Below are positions 8,415-15,444 of a DNA stretch of 38,575 nt, one piece after another. Each line of letters begins with the position of its first letter. Within the stretch, counting starts at the first letter, position 1. This DNA comes from an uncultured Holophagaceae bacterium (GTDB lineage: Bacteria > Acidobacteriota > Holophagae > Holophagales > Holophagaceae): contig CAIMFT010000130.1 in assembly GCA_903840385.1 (NCBI GenBank), forward strand, positions 1 through 38,575, in the 5' to 3' direction. The notes beneath the pieces were generated by a model that saw only the letters and a program-made list of their open reading frames with translations, had not been told where the DNA came from and did not search any database. The position numbers were made by a program, and so were the translations under genes.

Positions 8415-9866
8415 ATGCGATTCCAGGACTTCCCGGCCGCCACGGCCAAGCGCTTCCGGCTCCCGGCCACCTGGGGCGCCCTGCTGGTGTTTGGCCTCGT
8501 GTGGGTGGCTGTGCGTCTGCTGGCCGGCCAGCCCTTTGGCCGCCTCGGTGCGGGTGAGTTCCTGGTGCCAGCCCTCGTACTTGCGGGCCACCTGGCTCTG
8601 AGCCCCATTCCTTGGCAGTGGACCCAGGATGCTCGCCCCATCGCCCCCCTCTGGCGCGGCTGCCTCCAAGCCCTGCCCTGGAACGCCGCCTGGCTCTCCG
8701 CCCTGCTGCTGCTCATGAGCGGCCTCTTCCCCAAAGACCAGCCAGCCCCAGCGACCCATCCAGAGCCCGCCGGCCTCGAGGTCAAGTCGGCACTGGTGCT
8801 CCAGGAGCGCGAGGAGCCCAAGCCACAGCAGCCCCAGGCCCCGCCGCCGCGAGAGCCCCGCCGCAGCGACCCACCCCGCGATCGAGAGGCGAAGCCGCCC
8901 CACAACCCCGGCGAGGTGCCCTGGCATCTCCTGCCCCCGGAAGAGCGCCGCAGCGACCGCCCCCCGCGGGAAGAGGGGGCACCCTCCCAGGCTGAGCAGC
9001 CCCCCAGGCCCCGCAAGGAAGTCTCGCCAGCGCCCGAGCCGCCGGTGGCCAACCCGGCCCCCCAGGCCGTGCCCAGCGCCCAGGAGCCCCCCGCCCAGGA
9101 TCCCCAGACCGAAGAGGTCCAGGAAGCCCCCGAACCAGCGGGCCTCTTCGCCAGGACCTTCCCGGCCCACCGCCAGGAATTCATGCTCTTCCTGCTGAAT
9201 CTGCCCTTCGCCATGGTGCTCGGCTGGTTCCTGGCGGACAAGGAGCGCGCCGAGTCCACGGAGGCCGAGCTGCTGGAGCGAGCCCGGCAGTCCCAGCTCC
9301 TGGCCCTCCAGGCCCAGCTCCATCCCCACGCCCTCTACAACACCCTGGGTGGCCTGGCTGAGCTGGTGCACGAGGATCCGGATGCCGCCGAGGAGGCCAT
9401 CGTCGGGCTGGTGGAGATGCTGCGCATGCTCACCCGCCAGAGTGGCGCCAGCGAGCTGCCCCTGGGCCAGGAGCGGGCCCTCCTCAAGCACTACCTGGGC
9501 ATCGAGGAGATCCGTCTCGGGGCCCGCCTGCAGGTGCAGTGGGACTGGCCCGACTGGGCGGATGCCCTGAAGCTCCCGCCCCTGCTGCTGCTCCCCCTGG
9601 TGGAGAACGCCATCAAGCACGGCATCGCTCCCCACCCCGAAGGTGGCACCCTGCGCATTGGCGTATCCCGAACCACCCGGGACCTGGTCTTCCGTGTGGC
9701 CAACACGGGTCAGCCCTTCCAGCCCGGGCAGGCCGAGGGCACGGGCCTCCACCACCTGCGGGAGCGGCTCGCCCTGACGCCGCGCCTGGATGCCTCCCTG
9801 GAGCTGCGGGCCGAGGACAGCTGGACCTTGGCTGAGCTGCGGGTGCGGGATAGGCTGGGCGCATGA
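8415..9866 (+). CDS. LytS-type sensor histidine kinase with a long proline-rich extracytoplasmic segment
   Basis: The 483-residue protein has hydrophobic segments near residues 20-40, 48-66 and 82-102, then about 135 residues very rich in Pro, Glu and Arg, then a fourth membrane segment near 256-275 (MLFLLNLPFAMVLGWFL). The cytoplasmic part matches the LytS/His_kinase family: QLHPHALYNTLGG with the phospho-acceptor most likely His305, followed by a GHKL ATPase domain with LVENAIKHG and the GTGLHHLRERL glycine box. Four membrane spans place the proline-rich segment outside the cytoplasm if the N-terminus is inside. No known sensor domain is visible. AAGG precedes the ATG. The stop overlaps the next gene's start (ATGA), which pairs it with the LytTR regulator. 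Confidence 0.9.
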   Translation: MRFQDFPAATAKRFRLPATWGALLVFGLVWVAVRLLAGQPFGRLGAGEFLVPALVLAGHLALSPIPWQWTQDARPIAPLWRGCLQALPWNAAWLSALLLLMSGLFPKDQPAPATHPEPAGLEVKSALVLQEREEPKPQQPQAPPPREPRRSDPPRDREAKPPHNPGEVPWHLLPPEERRSDRPPREEGAPSQAEQPPRPRKEVSPAPEPPVANPAPQAVPSAQEPPAQDPQTEEVQEAPEPAGLFARTFPAHRQEFMLFLLNLPFAMVLGWFLADKERAESTEAELLERARQSQLLALQAQLHPHALYNTLGGLAELVHEDPDAAEEAIVGLVEMLRMLTRQSGASELPLGQERALLKHYLGIEEIRLGARLQVQWDWPDWADALKLPPLLLLPLVENAIKHGIAPHPEGGTLRIGVSRTTRDLVFRVANTGQPFQPGQAEGTGLHHLRERLALTPRLDASLELRAEDSWTLAELRVRDRLGA

Positions 9867-10591
9867 TTCCGCTGCGGGTGGCCATCGCCGAAGACGAGCC
9901 CTTGAACCAGAAGCGCCTGGCCCGCCTGCTGGAGGACTGCGGTTGCGAGGTGGTGGCCACCTTCGGCAACGGCCTGGAGATGGAGGAGTGGATGCGCACC
10001 GCCCCGGCGGTGGACGGCCTCTTCCTGGACATCCAGATGCCGGGCCTGGATGGTCTGGCCCTGCGAGCCTCCCTGCCCGCCCAGGTGCCCGTGGTCTTCG
10101 TCACGGCCTTTGCCGAGCACGCCGTGGAGGCCTTCGACCTGGAGGCCGTGGACTTCCTCCTCAAGCCCGTCACCACACCCCGGCTGGTGAAGGCCCTGGC
10201 CCGCATCCGCCGGCACCTGGGCCGGGAGGAGGCCACCGAGCCGGACAAGGGGCCCCGCACCACCCGCTACCCGGTCACCGCCGGCGGGGGGATGCTCTTC
10301 CTGGAGCTGGCCAAGACCGCCTTCTTCGAGGTGGAGGACCAGGTGGTCTGGGCCTTCGCCGGGGAGCGCTTCCGCACCAAGTGGAAGACCCTGGGGGAAG
10401 TGGAGGCCTTCTTCCCGGAAGCCGGCCTGCTGCGCATCCACCGCCACCTGCTCATCCGCCCCGAGGCCGTGCTGGGACTGCGCTCCACCGGCGGCGGGGC
10501 CCGGGTGCTGGTGCGCATGACCGGTGGCGTGGAGCTGGAAGCCAGCCGCGGCGCCACCCCCAAGCTGCGGGAGCGGCTCGGGCTGGAGTAG
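9863..10591 (+). CDS. LytTR-family response regulator
   Basis: Residues 1-120 are a receiver domain with acidic pair Glu10/Asp11, phospho-acceptor Asp56 (LFLDIQMPG), Thr81 and Lys101 (DFLLKPV). Residues about 140-240 are a LytTR DNA-binding domain (FFEVEDQVVWAF, then GLLRIHRHLLIRPEAV). Members of this family are phosphorylated by LytS-type kinases and bind pairs of 9-bp direct repeats. The start overlaps the kinase stop by 4 bp, so the two are translated together. Pairs of half-sites with the right spacing lie upstream of the 4364 gene and of the 14497 gene, making those the first targets to consider. The first of these would give autoregulation. Confidence 0.93.
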   Translation: MIPLRVAIAEDEPLNQKRLARLLEDCGCEVVATFGNGLEMEEWMRTAPAVDGLFLDIQMPGLDGLALRASLPAQVPVVFVTAFAEHAVEAFDLEAVDFLLKPVTTPRLVKALARIRRHLGREEATEPDKGPRTTRYPVTAGGGMLFLELAKTAFFEVEDQVVWAFAGERFRTKWKTLGEVEAFFPEAGLLRIHRHLLIRPEAVLGLRSTGGGARVLVRMTGGVELEASRGATPKLRERLGLE

Positions 10592-10606
10592 GTACGGCGG
10601 CCTACT
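10587..10606. terminator. Possible small bidirectional hairpin joining two convergent stop codons
   Basis: AGTAGG (10587-10592) pairs with CCTACT (10601-10606) around an 8-base loop. The stop codons of the LytTR gene (10589-10591) and of the convergent Cache gene (10602-10604) both lie in this hairpin. The stem is short and no clear T-run follows, so a terminator role is doubtful. Confidence 0.25.
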
Positions 10607-11051
10607 TGTAGATGCCGCAGCCGACGATCTTGCCGTCGAGGGACTCCACGTAGCTGGTTTTCTGCATGACCGTACCGGTCTTGGGGTTCGGGTACTTGTA
10701 ATCCACCCAGCCGCCCTTGCCCAGACCGACCTTGATGATCTCCTGGATGAAGAACTTCCCGTCCGGGTCCTTGGTGTTGATGCGGTTCACGCCCACCAGG
10801 CTGCCCTGGAAGCCGATGGCGATGCAGGTGCCCTTGTCGTCGTAGACGAAGACGTAGAGGTCATCCCCACTCTGGACGTGGTACTTGCCCGAGCCGTTGT
10901 TGACCTCCTTGAGGAGGGCCTGCAGCCCATTCGCCTTGCCGTAGGCGATGGCCTCCTTCACCAGGGCCTTGGCGGCCGCTGCATGGTCCTGGGCGGACAG
11001 GCTGCCAGCCAGGCAGATGAGGGCGGGGACGAGAAGGGTGCGCAGGTTCAT
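10602..11051 (-). CDS. Periplasmic single-Cache-domain protein
   Basis: The chosen ATG at 11051 is preceded by GGAGGT and gives 149 residues starting with a clean signal peptide (LLVPALICLAGSLSAQ). An upstream ATG at 11084 would only add residues before the signal. The mature part reads like a single Cache domain of the type seen in methyl-accepting receptors and as free periplasmic proteins: helix ALVKEAIAYGKANG, then DLYVFVYDDKGTCIAIG, then IIKVGLGKGGWVDYKYPNP and KTSYVESLDGKIVGCGIY. Cache domains bind small ligands. It lies convergent to the LytS/LytTR genes, whose kinase has no visible sensor domain, so a role as their ligand-binding partner is possible but unproven. The region upstream of its start carries a heptamer repeat array. 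Confidence 0.8.
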   Translation of the reverse strand: MNLRTLLVPALICLAGSLSAQDHAAAAKALVKEAIAYGKANGLQALLKEVNNGSGKYHVQSGDDLYVFVYDDKGTCIAIGFQGSLVGVNRINTKDPDGKFFIQEIIKVGLGKGGWVDYKYPNPKTGTVMQKTSYVESLDGKIVGCGIYK

Positions 11052-11126
11052 GGGACCTCCGGTAGGGGTGGTGATCCCCTTCATCGACTGCGCCCGGGGG
11101 GTTGCTTAGTTCCGCCATGCGGGAGG

Positions 11127-11210
11127 GCTATCAGCTATCGGCTATCGGCTATCGGCTGTCGGCTGTCGGCTGTCAGCTATCGGCTATCAGCTATCAGCTG
11201 TCGGCTGTCA
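11127..11210. repeat. Tandem heptamer repeat, 12 copies of GCTRTCR
   Basis: Twelve contiguous 7-base units run without interruption. Each reads GCTATCA, GCTATCG, GCTGTCG or GCTGTCA, so only two purine positions vary. The array ends in GCTAG. It lies between the stop of the phosphoesterase gene (11247) and the start of the Cache gene (11051), both on the minus strand, and is 76 bp upstream of the latter. The unit is not a multiple of three and no gene covers it. A change in copy number would shift any promoter elements on either side. Confidence 0.95.
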
Positions 11211-11246
11211 GCTAGTAAAGGAAGACCCCGGCTGGGGCTTCCGTAG

Positions 11247-12953
11247 CTAGGGCAGGCTGTAGCTGAACGCCACGCTGCCGCTGACTTTGCCTGGGCCTTC
11301 GTCCGCTGGTAGGTAGGTGCGCACATACGCCACCTTCACGCCGGTGGGGGCCACGGTGACCCGGGTGTAGCCGGTGTTGGGCAGCTTGTCCCCGCTGAGA
11401 AAGGCATCGGCATTGAACAGGGAGTAGTTGGGATCTGCCGGCTCGGAGAGCGTCTGGTAGGTGACGCCGTCCAGCTGCTGGCGCACCCAGATGTGGTCGT
11501 GGCCCTGGAAGAAGATGGTCACCTTGTTGGCGGCCATGAGCTGGTGGATGGGCACAGGCCAGGTGGGCCGGTTGGCCGTGAAGCCCCAGCTGCCATTGCC
11601 GTTGCTGCCCCCCCACTCGTAGAGGCCCGCCACCTCCACCCCGCCCCGCTGGGTGCCCAGCACATGGTGTGCGAAGACGAACTTGTACTTGGCGCGGCTG
11701 CCCTCCAGAGTGGCCTTGAGCCACTGGTACTGGGCGTCCCCATGGGTGATGTCCCAGAGGTTGGTGCGCTTGGTGCCGCCGCCGAAGGGGTCGTCCACGC
11801 AGATCGGCGACCCCCAGTAGGGATCGATCACCACGAACAGCGCATCCCCCCAGGTCCAGGCGTAGGTGTTCCGCAGCAGGCCGATGCTGGGCACCACCTC
11901 GGCGTTGCCCGTGTAGAACCCATCGGGCGCCGGCTGGGAGAAGTGTCGGTTCCGGGCGTTCTGGGCCCAGACAGCGACGTTGTTGGGGGTTCCGTCCAGC
12001 AGGTAGCGGGCCGCCTGCTCGTGGTTGCCATTCACCAGGAACAGCGGAGCCGAGCGGCCGACGAGCCCCAGGTAGGGCCGCTGGAGCGTGTAGCGCTCCG
12101 TCACCAGGGCCGCACTGATGGTGGCCGGGTCCAGGGTGTCCACGCTGAAGTCATCGCCGAGGGTGAGGTAGAAGTCCGGGCGGTCGGCGGCAACGGTCTG
12201 CAGGGTGCGCTGGTAGAGGACCGGATCGAACTGGGTCTTGAGGCGCTCGGGATGGCTGTCGCCCTGGAGGCAGAAGGTGAAGGTGCTGCCGGCGGGGCGG
12301 GCCGTGTGGAAGGTGCACTCCTCCCCAGCCGATGCCGAGGCCGCCCCCGCCGCCTGGAACCAGAGGCGGTAGAAGTAGGCCGTGTCCGCTGTCAGGCCGT
12401 CCAGGGAGAGCTCCACCGGGGTCCCCGCCGCCAGGGGCGTTGGGGTGGTTTGGTGGCCATAGGCCCCGGAGGCCGTGCCGTAGGCTACATAGACGGTGCC
12501 GCTCTGATCCGGAGAGAACACGTTGGCCTTGATGGCGGTCCCGGTGGGGCTGCCCAGCACCACGTTGCCACCGAAGGCCACCCCGCCGCTGGCCGCCGCT
12601 ACCGTGATGGCCCGGGTGGCAGTGCTGACACCGGAGGCATTGGAGGCCCGCAGAGTGACTGTGTAGGAGCCCGCCGCCAGGTACGTGTGGATGGGGCTCT
12701 GGAAGCTGCTGGTGCTGCCGTCACCGAAGGTCCAGGCCCAGGCCGTGGGGCTGCCCGTGCTGGCGTCGATAAAGGCCAGGGCCTGTCCTGCGGTGGGGGC
12801 GGTGGCCGGTGCTGAGAAGGCCGCCACGGGCGCACTGGGGGAGGCCCACGGCGGCGAGCCCCCACCAGCCGGCTGGCAGGCCAGGAGCACCAGGACCCCG
12901 CAGAGCAGGGCCAGCAGCAGGCAGGGCCCGACGTCCTGGCGGAGCCCCCTCAT
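11247..12953 (-). CDS. PKD-containing metallophosphoesterase lipoprotein
   Basis: The 568-residue protein begins with a lipoprotein signal ending VLVLLAC. A PKD domain follows (about 40-120; WAWTFGDG, GSYTVTLRASN), then an Fn3-like domain as in purple acid phosphatases (about 125-215; GTPVELSLDGLTADTAYFYRL). The rest is a calcineurin-like two-metal phosphoesterase, with GDSH, LGDDF, NGNHE, FAHHV and GHDH as metal-ligand motifs in the right order. It should act outside the inner membrane on a phosphate ester; the substrate cannot be read from sequence. The start overlaps the upstream paralogue's stop (12950-12953, ATGA), so the two are translationally coupled. The PKD domain is the main difference from that paralogue. 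Confidence 0.9.
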   Translation of the reverse strand: MRGLRQDVGPCLLLALLCGVLVLLACQPAGGGSPPWASPSAPVAAFSAPATAPTAGQALAFIDASTGSPTAWAWTFGDGSTSSFQSPIHTYLAAGSYTVTLRASNASGVSTATRAITVAAASGGVAFGGNVVLGSPTGTAIKANVFSPDQSGTVYVAYGTASGAYGHQTTPTPLAAGTPVELSLDGLTADTAYFYRLWFQAAGAASASAGEECTFHTARPAGSTFTFCLQGDSHPERLKTQFDPVLYQRTLQTVAADRPDFYLTLGDDFSVDTLDPATISAALVTERYTLQRPYLGLVGRSAPLFLVNGNHEQAARYLLDGTPNNVAVWAQNARNRHFSQPAPDGFYTGNAEVVPSIGLLRNTYAWTWGDALFVVIDPYWGSPICVDDPFGGGTKRTNLWDITHGDAQYQWLKATLEGSRAKYKFVFAHHVLGTQRGGVEVAGLYEWGGSNGNGSWGFTANRPTWPVPIHQLMAANKVTIFFQGHDHIWVRQQLDGVTYQTLSEPADPNYSLFNADAFLSGDKLPNTGYTRVTVAPTGVKVAYVRTYLPADEGPGKVSGSVAFSYSLP

Positions 12954-14497
12954 CGGGCTCGGCTCCCCAGGGGTGCCAGCACGGTCCAGGTGTGGTCCAC
13001 GGAGCCGTTCTTCACTGTGGCGGTCTCGGCCGAGGGCAGCCAGGTGCGGATGTACTGGGTCGTCACCTTGTCCGGGGCCACGGTCACCCGCAGGTGGCCG
13101 CTGCTGCTCAGGATGGTGCCAGCAGCGTAGTGGTAGGTAGCCGCCAGGGTGGCTCCGCTCTGGTTGTTCACGGCGCTGGGCTGGGGCACCTCCTGGTACA
13201 CGATGCCGTCCAGGTCCTGCTTGGCGTAGAGGTGGTCGTGGCCGTGGAAGACGGCGGTGACGCCGCTACGCACCAGCAGGGCGTGGATGGGCTCGGTCCA
13301 GGTGGGCCGCTTGGTGGCGAAGCCCGCCGTGCCATCGGCGTTCTTCCCGCCCCACTCGTAGAAGGGTGCGGCCTCGATGCCCCCGCGCATCTGGCCGTCC
13401 AGGCCCCCCACCAGGTTGTGGATGAAGACGAACTTGTACTTGGCGGTGCTGGCGGTGAGGGTCTGCTGTAGCCAGGCGTACTGCCGGTCCCCCAGGGTCA
13501 GGTTCCAGGCATCCTGGCCGGGCTGCTTGGGGGTGTTCCAGAAGGGATCCAGCGCCACGAAGAGCGCATCCCCCCAGGTCCAGGCGTACCAGGTGCCCCG
13601 CTTGCCCACGAAGGGCTCGTCCACGCTGTCTCCGGTGTAGAAGGCGTCGGGCACTGGATTCACGAAGTAGCGCTGGCGGGCCTGGGTGGTCCAGATGGCC
13701 AGGTTGCTGGCGGTGCCATTCAGGAACCAGCCGGACTCACCCTCGTGGTTGCCGTTCACCAGGAAGACCGGCGCCGTGGCACTCAGGGTCCCGAAGTTGC
13801 CCCGCTCGTAGGCGTACCGCGCCACCACCGTGGCGTAGTCCGGTGCCGACTGGACCACGGCGCTGAGGGGGCCCGTGTGCTTCTCGCACATGAAGGTGTC
13901 CCCCAGGTCGATGTGGAAGTCCGGCGCACCGGCGGCCACATTCCCCAGGGAGCGGAGGTAGATGTCCAGGCTGGAGTTCTCGTCCATGTGGCTGTCGGCC
14001 TGAATGGTGAAGGTGAAGGTGCTGCCTGCAGGGCGGGCCGTGTGGAAGGCATGCTCGGCGGTGGGGCCGTAGGAGCCTCCCGCGGGCAGGTAGAAGAGGC
14101 GGTAGTAGTACTGGGTGTTGGCGGCGAGGCCCGTTAGGGCCAGCTCCACCGGCGTTCCGGCGACCAGGGCCATGGGAGCGGACTGCAGGGGATAGGCACC
14201 GGGCACCGTGCCGCAGGCCAGGTACACCGTGCCGCTCTGGGTGGCCGACAGCACGTTGGCTTTGATGGAGCTGGCTGTGGGACTGCCCAGCAGGACACTG
14301 CCCGCAAAGACCCCGGGCGTGCCGCCAACCCCGGTGCCACCGCCGCCGGGGGTGGGTGTGGAGCCCCCGCCCCCGCCGCAGAAGACCAGCAGGACCAGCA
14401 CCGCCAGGGAAAAGAGCAGGCGCAGGGTCCACCGGAAGGCGCTGGGAGGAGGGGGTGGAGCGGCTGCGGGTCCGTTGGGGTCGGGCACTGCGGTCAT
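12950..14497 (-). CDS. Metallophosphoesterase lipoprotein (paralogue, no PKD domain)
   Basis: The ATG at 14497 follows AGGAGCGAGG and gives 515 residues. The longer open frame upstream has no family resemblance. After a proline-rich cytoplasmic start, a hydrophobic segment ends in VLLVFC followed by a glycine run, a plausible lipobox. An Fn3-like domain (VFAGSVLLGSPTASSIKANV) and a calcineurin-like phosphoesterase domain follow, with ADSHMDE, LGDTF, NGNHEGE, FIHNLVGG and GHDH. It is clearly homologous to the downstream gene, sharing the YAWTWGDALFV, AKYKFVF, YEWGG and RPTW segments. The second His of the HH ligand motif is replaced (FIHNL). It is the first gene of a two-gene operon with a LytTR-type element 80-110 bp upstream. 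Confidence 0.9.
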   Translation of the reverse strand: MTAVPDPNGPAAAPPPPPSAFRWTLRLLFSLAVLVLLVFCGGGGGSTPTPGGGGTGVGGTPGVFAGSVLLGSPTASSIKANVLSATQSGTVYLACGTVPGAYPLQSAPMALVAGTPVELALTGLAANTQYYYRLFYLPAGGSYGPTAEHAFHTARPAGSTFTFTIQADSHMDENSSLDIYLRSLGNVAAGAPDFHIDLGDTFMCEKHTGPLSAVVQSAPDYATVVARYAYERGNFGTLSATAPVFLVNGNHEGESGWFLNGTASNLAIWTTQARQRYFVNPVPDAFYTGDSVDEPFVGKRGTWYAWTWGDALFVALDPFWNTPKQPGQDAWNLTLGDRQYAWLQQTLTASTAKYKFVFIHNLVGGLDGQMRGGIEAAPFYEWGGKNADGTAGFATKRPTWTEPIHALLVRSGVTAVFHGHDHLYAKQDLDGIVYQEVPQPSAVNNQSGATLAATYHYAAGTILSSSGHLRVTVAPDKVTTQYIRTWLPSAETATVKNGSVDHTWTVLAPLGSRAR

Positions 14498-14575
14498 CCT
14501 CGCTCCTGGTCCGATCAGGGGTGTGTCGTCCAATCTACTGTCCCAGCGCAGAAATGGAAGGCCCCTCCGGTGGGC

Positions 14576-14605
14576 TGGACTGCAGTCTGGCGTGGCCGAA
14601 CGGCA
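14576..14605 (-). promoter_or_regulatory. Candidate LytTR-type direct-repeat operator upstream of the phosphoesterase operon
   Basis: Read on the minus strand, TGCCGTTCG (14605-14597) and TGCAGTCCA (14584-14576) are direct repeats offset by 21 bp. CCGTTCG equals the core of the known AlgR site. The whole stretch matches the element at 4203-4243 in the same orientation to its gene: CTGCCRTTCGGCCAYGCC, then CTGCAGTYCA, with nearly all differences being transitions. It sits midway between two divergent genes and could serve either. Confidence 0.45.
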
Positions 14606-14712
14606 GGACCGGACCCCGGAATGGGAGCGCATTTCAACGATGTGTAATTGTCGAGACAGGCATTTTTCGCACACCCAGCCCTGGTAGGGTGGACACACAC
14701 GAGGAGCCTCCC

Positions 14713-15159
14713 ATGGCCCACCCCCTCCACAGCCTTCGCACCGCCCTGCTGGCCCTCGCCGCCGGGCTCCTCTCCCTGAGTGCCCAGGCCCCCTCTGAGC
14801 CGCCACCGCCCCCCGCCCAGGCAGAGCTGGTGGTCATGAACCTCAGTGGCCCCACCCTCTTCGCCAGCAACCAGGACCTCACGGACAACGGCACTCCCTT
14901 GGCCAGCCTGCCCCGCCTCACCTACCAGCGCCTGCCCCTGGCCCCGGGGGCCCACGAGTTCCGCTTCAAGGGCTTCCCCAAAGGCTCTCGCGTGGCCACC
15001 CTCCAGGCCGAGCCCGGCCGCATCTACTACCTGGTAGCCGCCTACCGCCCCGAGCGCTCCATGGCCTTCCTGATCTTCGGCGACTCTATGGTGATCAAGG
15101 TGGTGCCCGAGGAGGAGGGGCTGCCGCTCCTCAACCCCCTGAAGCCCGCGCCTCAGTAA
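14713..15159 (+). CDS. Small exported protein, DUF2846-like
   Basis: The 148-residue protein starts at an ATG preceded by GAGGAG and has a signal peptide (LLALAAGLLSLSAQA). The mature domain has a short beta-rich pattern: LVVMNLSGPTLFASNQDL, an LPRLTYQRLPLAPGAHEFRF segment, and AEPGRIYYLVAAY. This resembles the DUF2846 or PEGA-like folds found in small lipoproteins, where a PGxHxF turn and a GxxYY strand are typical. No enzymatic residues are apparent and the function is unknown. It is divergent from the phosphoesterase operon and shares a 215-bp upstream region with it. Confidence 0.75.
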   Translation: MAHPLHSLRTALLALAAGLLSLSAQAPSEPPPPPAQAELVVMNLSGPTLFASNQDLTDNGTPLASLPRLTYQRLPLAPGAHEFRFKGFPKGSRVATLQAEPGRIYYLVAAYRPERSMAFLIFGDSMVIKVVPEEEGLPLLNPLKPAPQ

Positions 15160-15186
15160 CCAGCCCCAGACCAGGGGCCCGGGCGC

Positions 15187-15215
15187 AAAAAAACCCAGGA
15201 AAAAATTCCTGGGTT
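15187..15215 (-). terminator. Rho-independent terminator of tRNA-Thr
   Basis: On the minus strand AACCCAGGAA pairs perfectly with TTCCTGGGTT around a short T-rich loop, followed directly by a run of T. It begins about 9 bases beyond the tRNA 3' end, in the right orientation. This is a textbook intrinsic terminator. Confidence 0.92.
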
Positions 15216-15222
15216 CGTTCCG

Positions 15223-15294
15223 AGCCGAAGACAGGAATTGAACCTGCGACCTGCGCATTACGAGTGCGCTGCTCTACCCCTGAGCTACTTCGGC
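15223..15294 (-). tRNA. tRNA-Thr (anticodon CGT)
   Basis: The 72-base cloverleaf is read on the minus strand. The acceptor stem is GCCGAAG/CTTCGGC with discriminator T. The D arm includes AGCTCAGGGGTAGAGC. The anticodon stem GCGCA/TGCGC closes the loop CTCGTAA, giving anticodon CGT (threonine, codon ACG). The T arm contains GGTTCAATTCC. No CCA is encoded. The gene stands alone between its own promoter and terminator. Confidence 0.96.
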
Positions 15295-15304
15295 TTGACC
15301 TGCG

Positions 15305-15333
15305 AGTTTAGCCTCCGGACCAGGGAGGGTCAA
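15305..15333 (-). promoter_or_regulatory. Sigma-70-type promoter for tRNA-Thr
   Basis: On the minus strand TTGACC (15333-15328) and TAAACT (15310-15305) are separated by 17 bp. The predicted transcription start is within a few bases of the mature tRNA 5' end at 15294, so the 5' leader would be very short. Confidence 0.75.
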
Positions 15334-15444
15334 CCTGAGCGGGAGGTGGGACGCCCCCCCATCGTGGCTGTCAGAGGCCGACTTCCCTGCCCCGCAGGCC
15401 ACATCCTGCCTGGTGCTCTGGCGCCAGTAGGCCCCGCCCCCCTG

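Noticed and set aside
6608..9259. Very long minus-strand open frame (883 codons) opposite the lipoprotein and kinase genes
   Set aside because: High GC makes long antisense frames common. Its translation is low-complexity Gly/Arg/Val with no family signal, and the plus-strand frames encode clear domains.
11127..11210. CRISPR array
   Set aside because: The repeat unit is only 7 bp and contiguous, with no unique spacers and no cas genes nearby.
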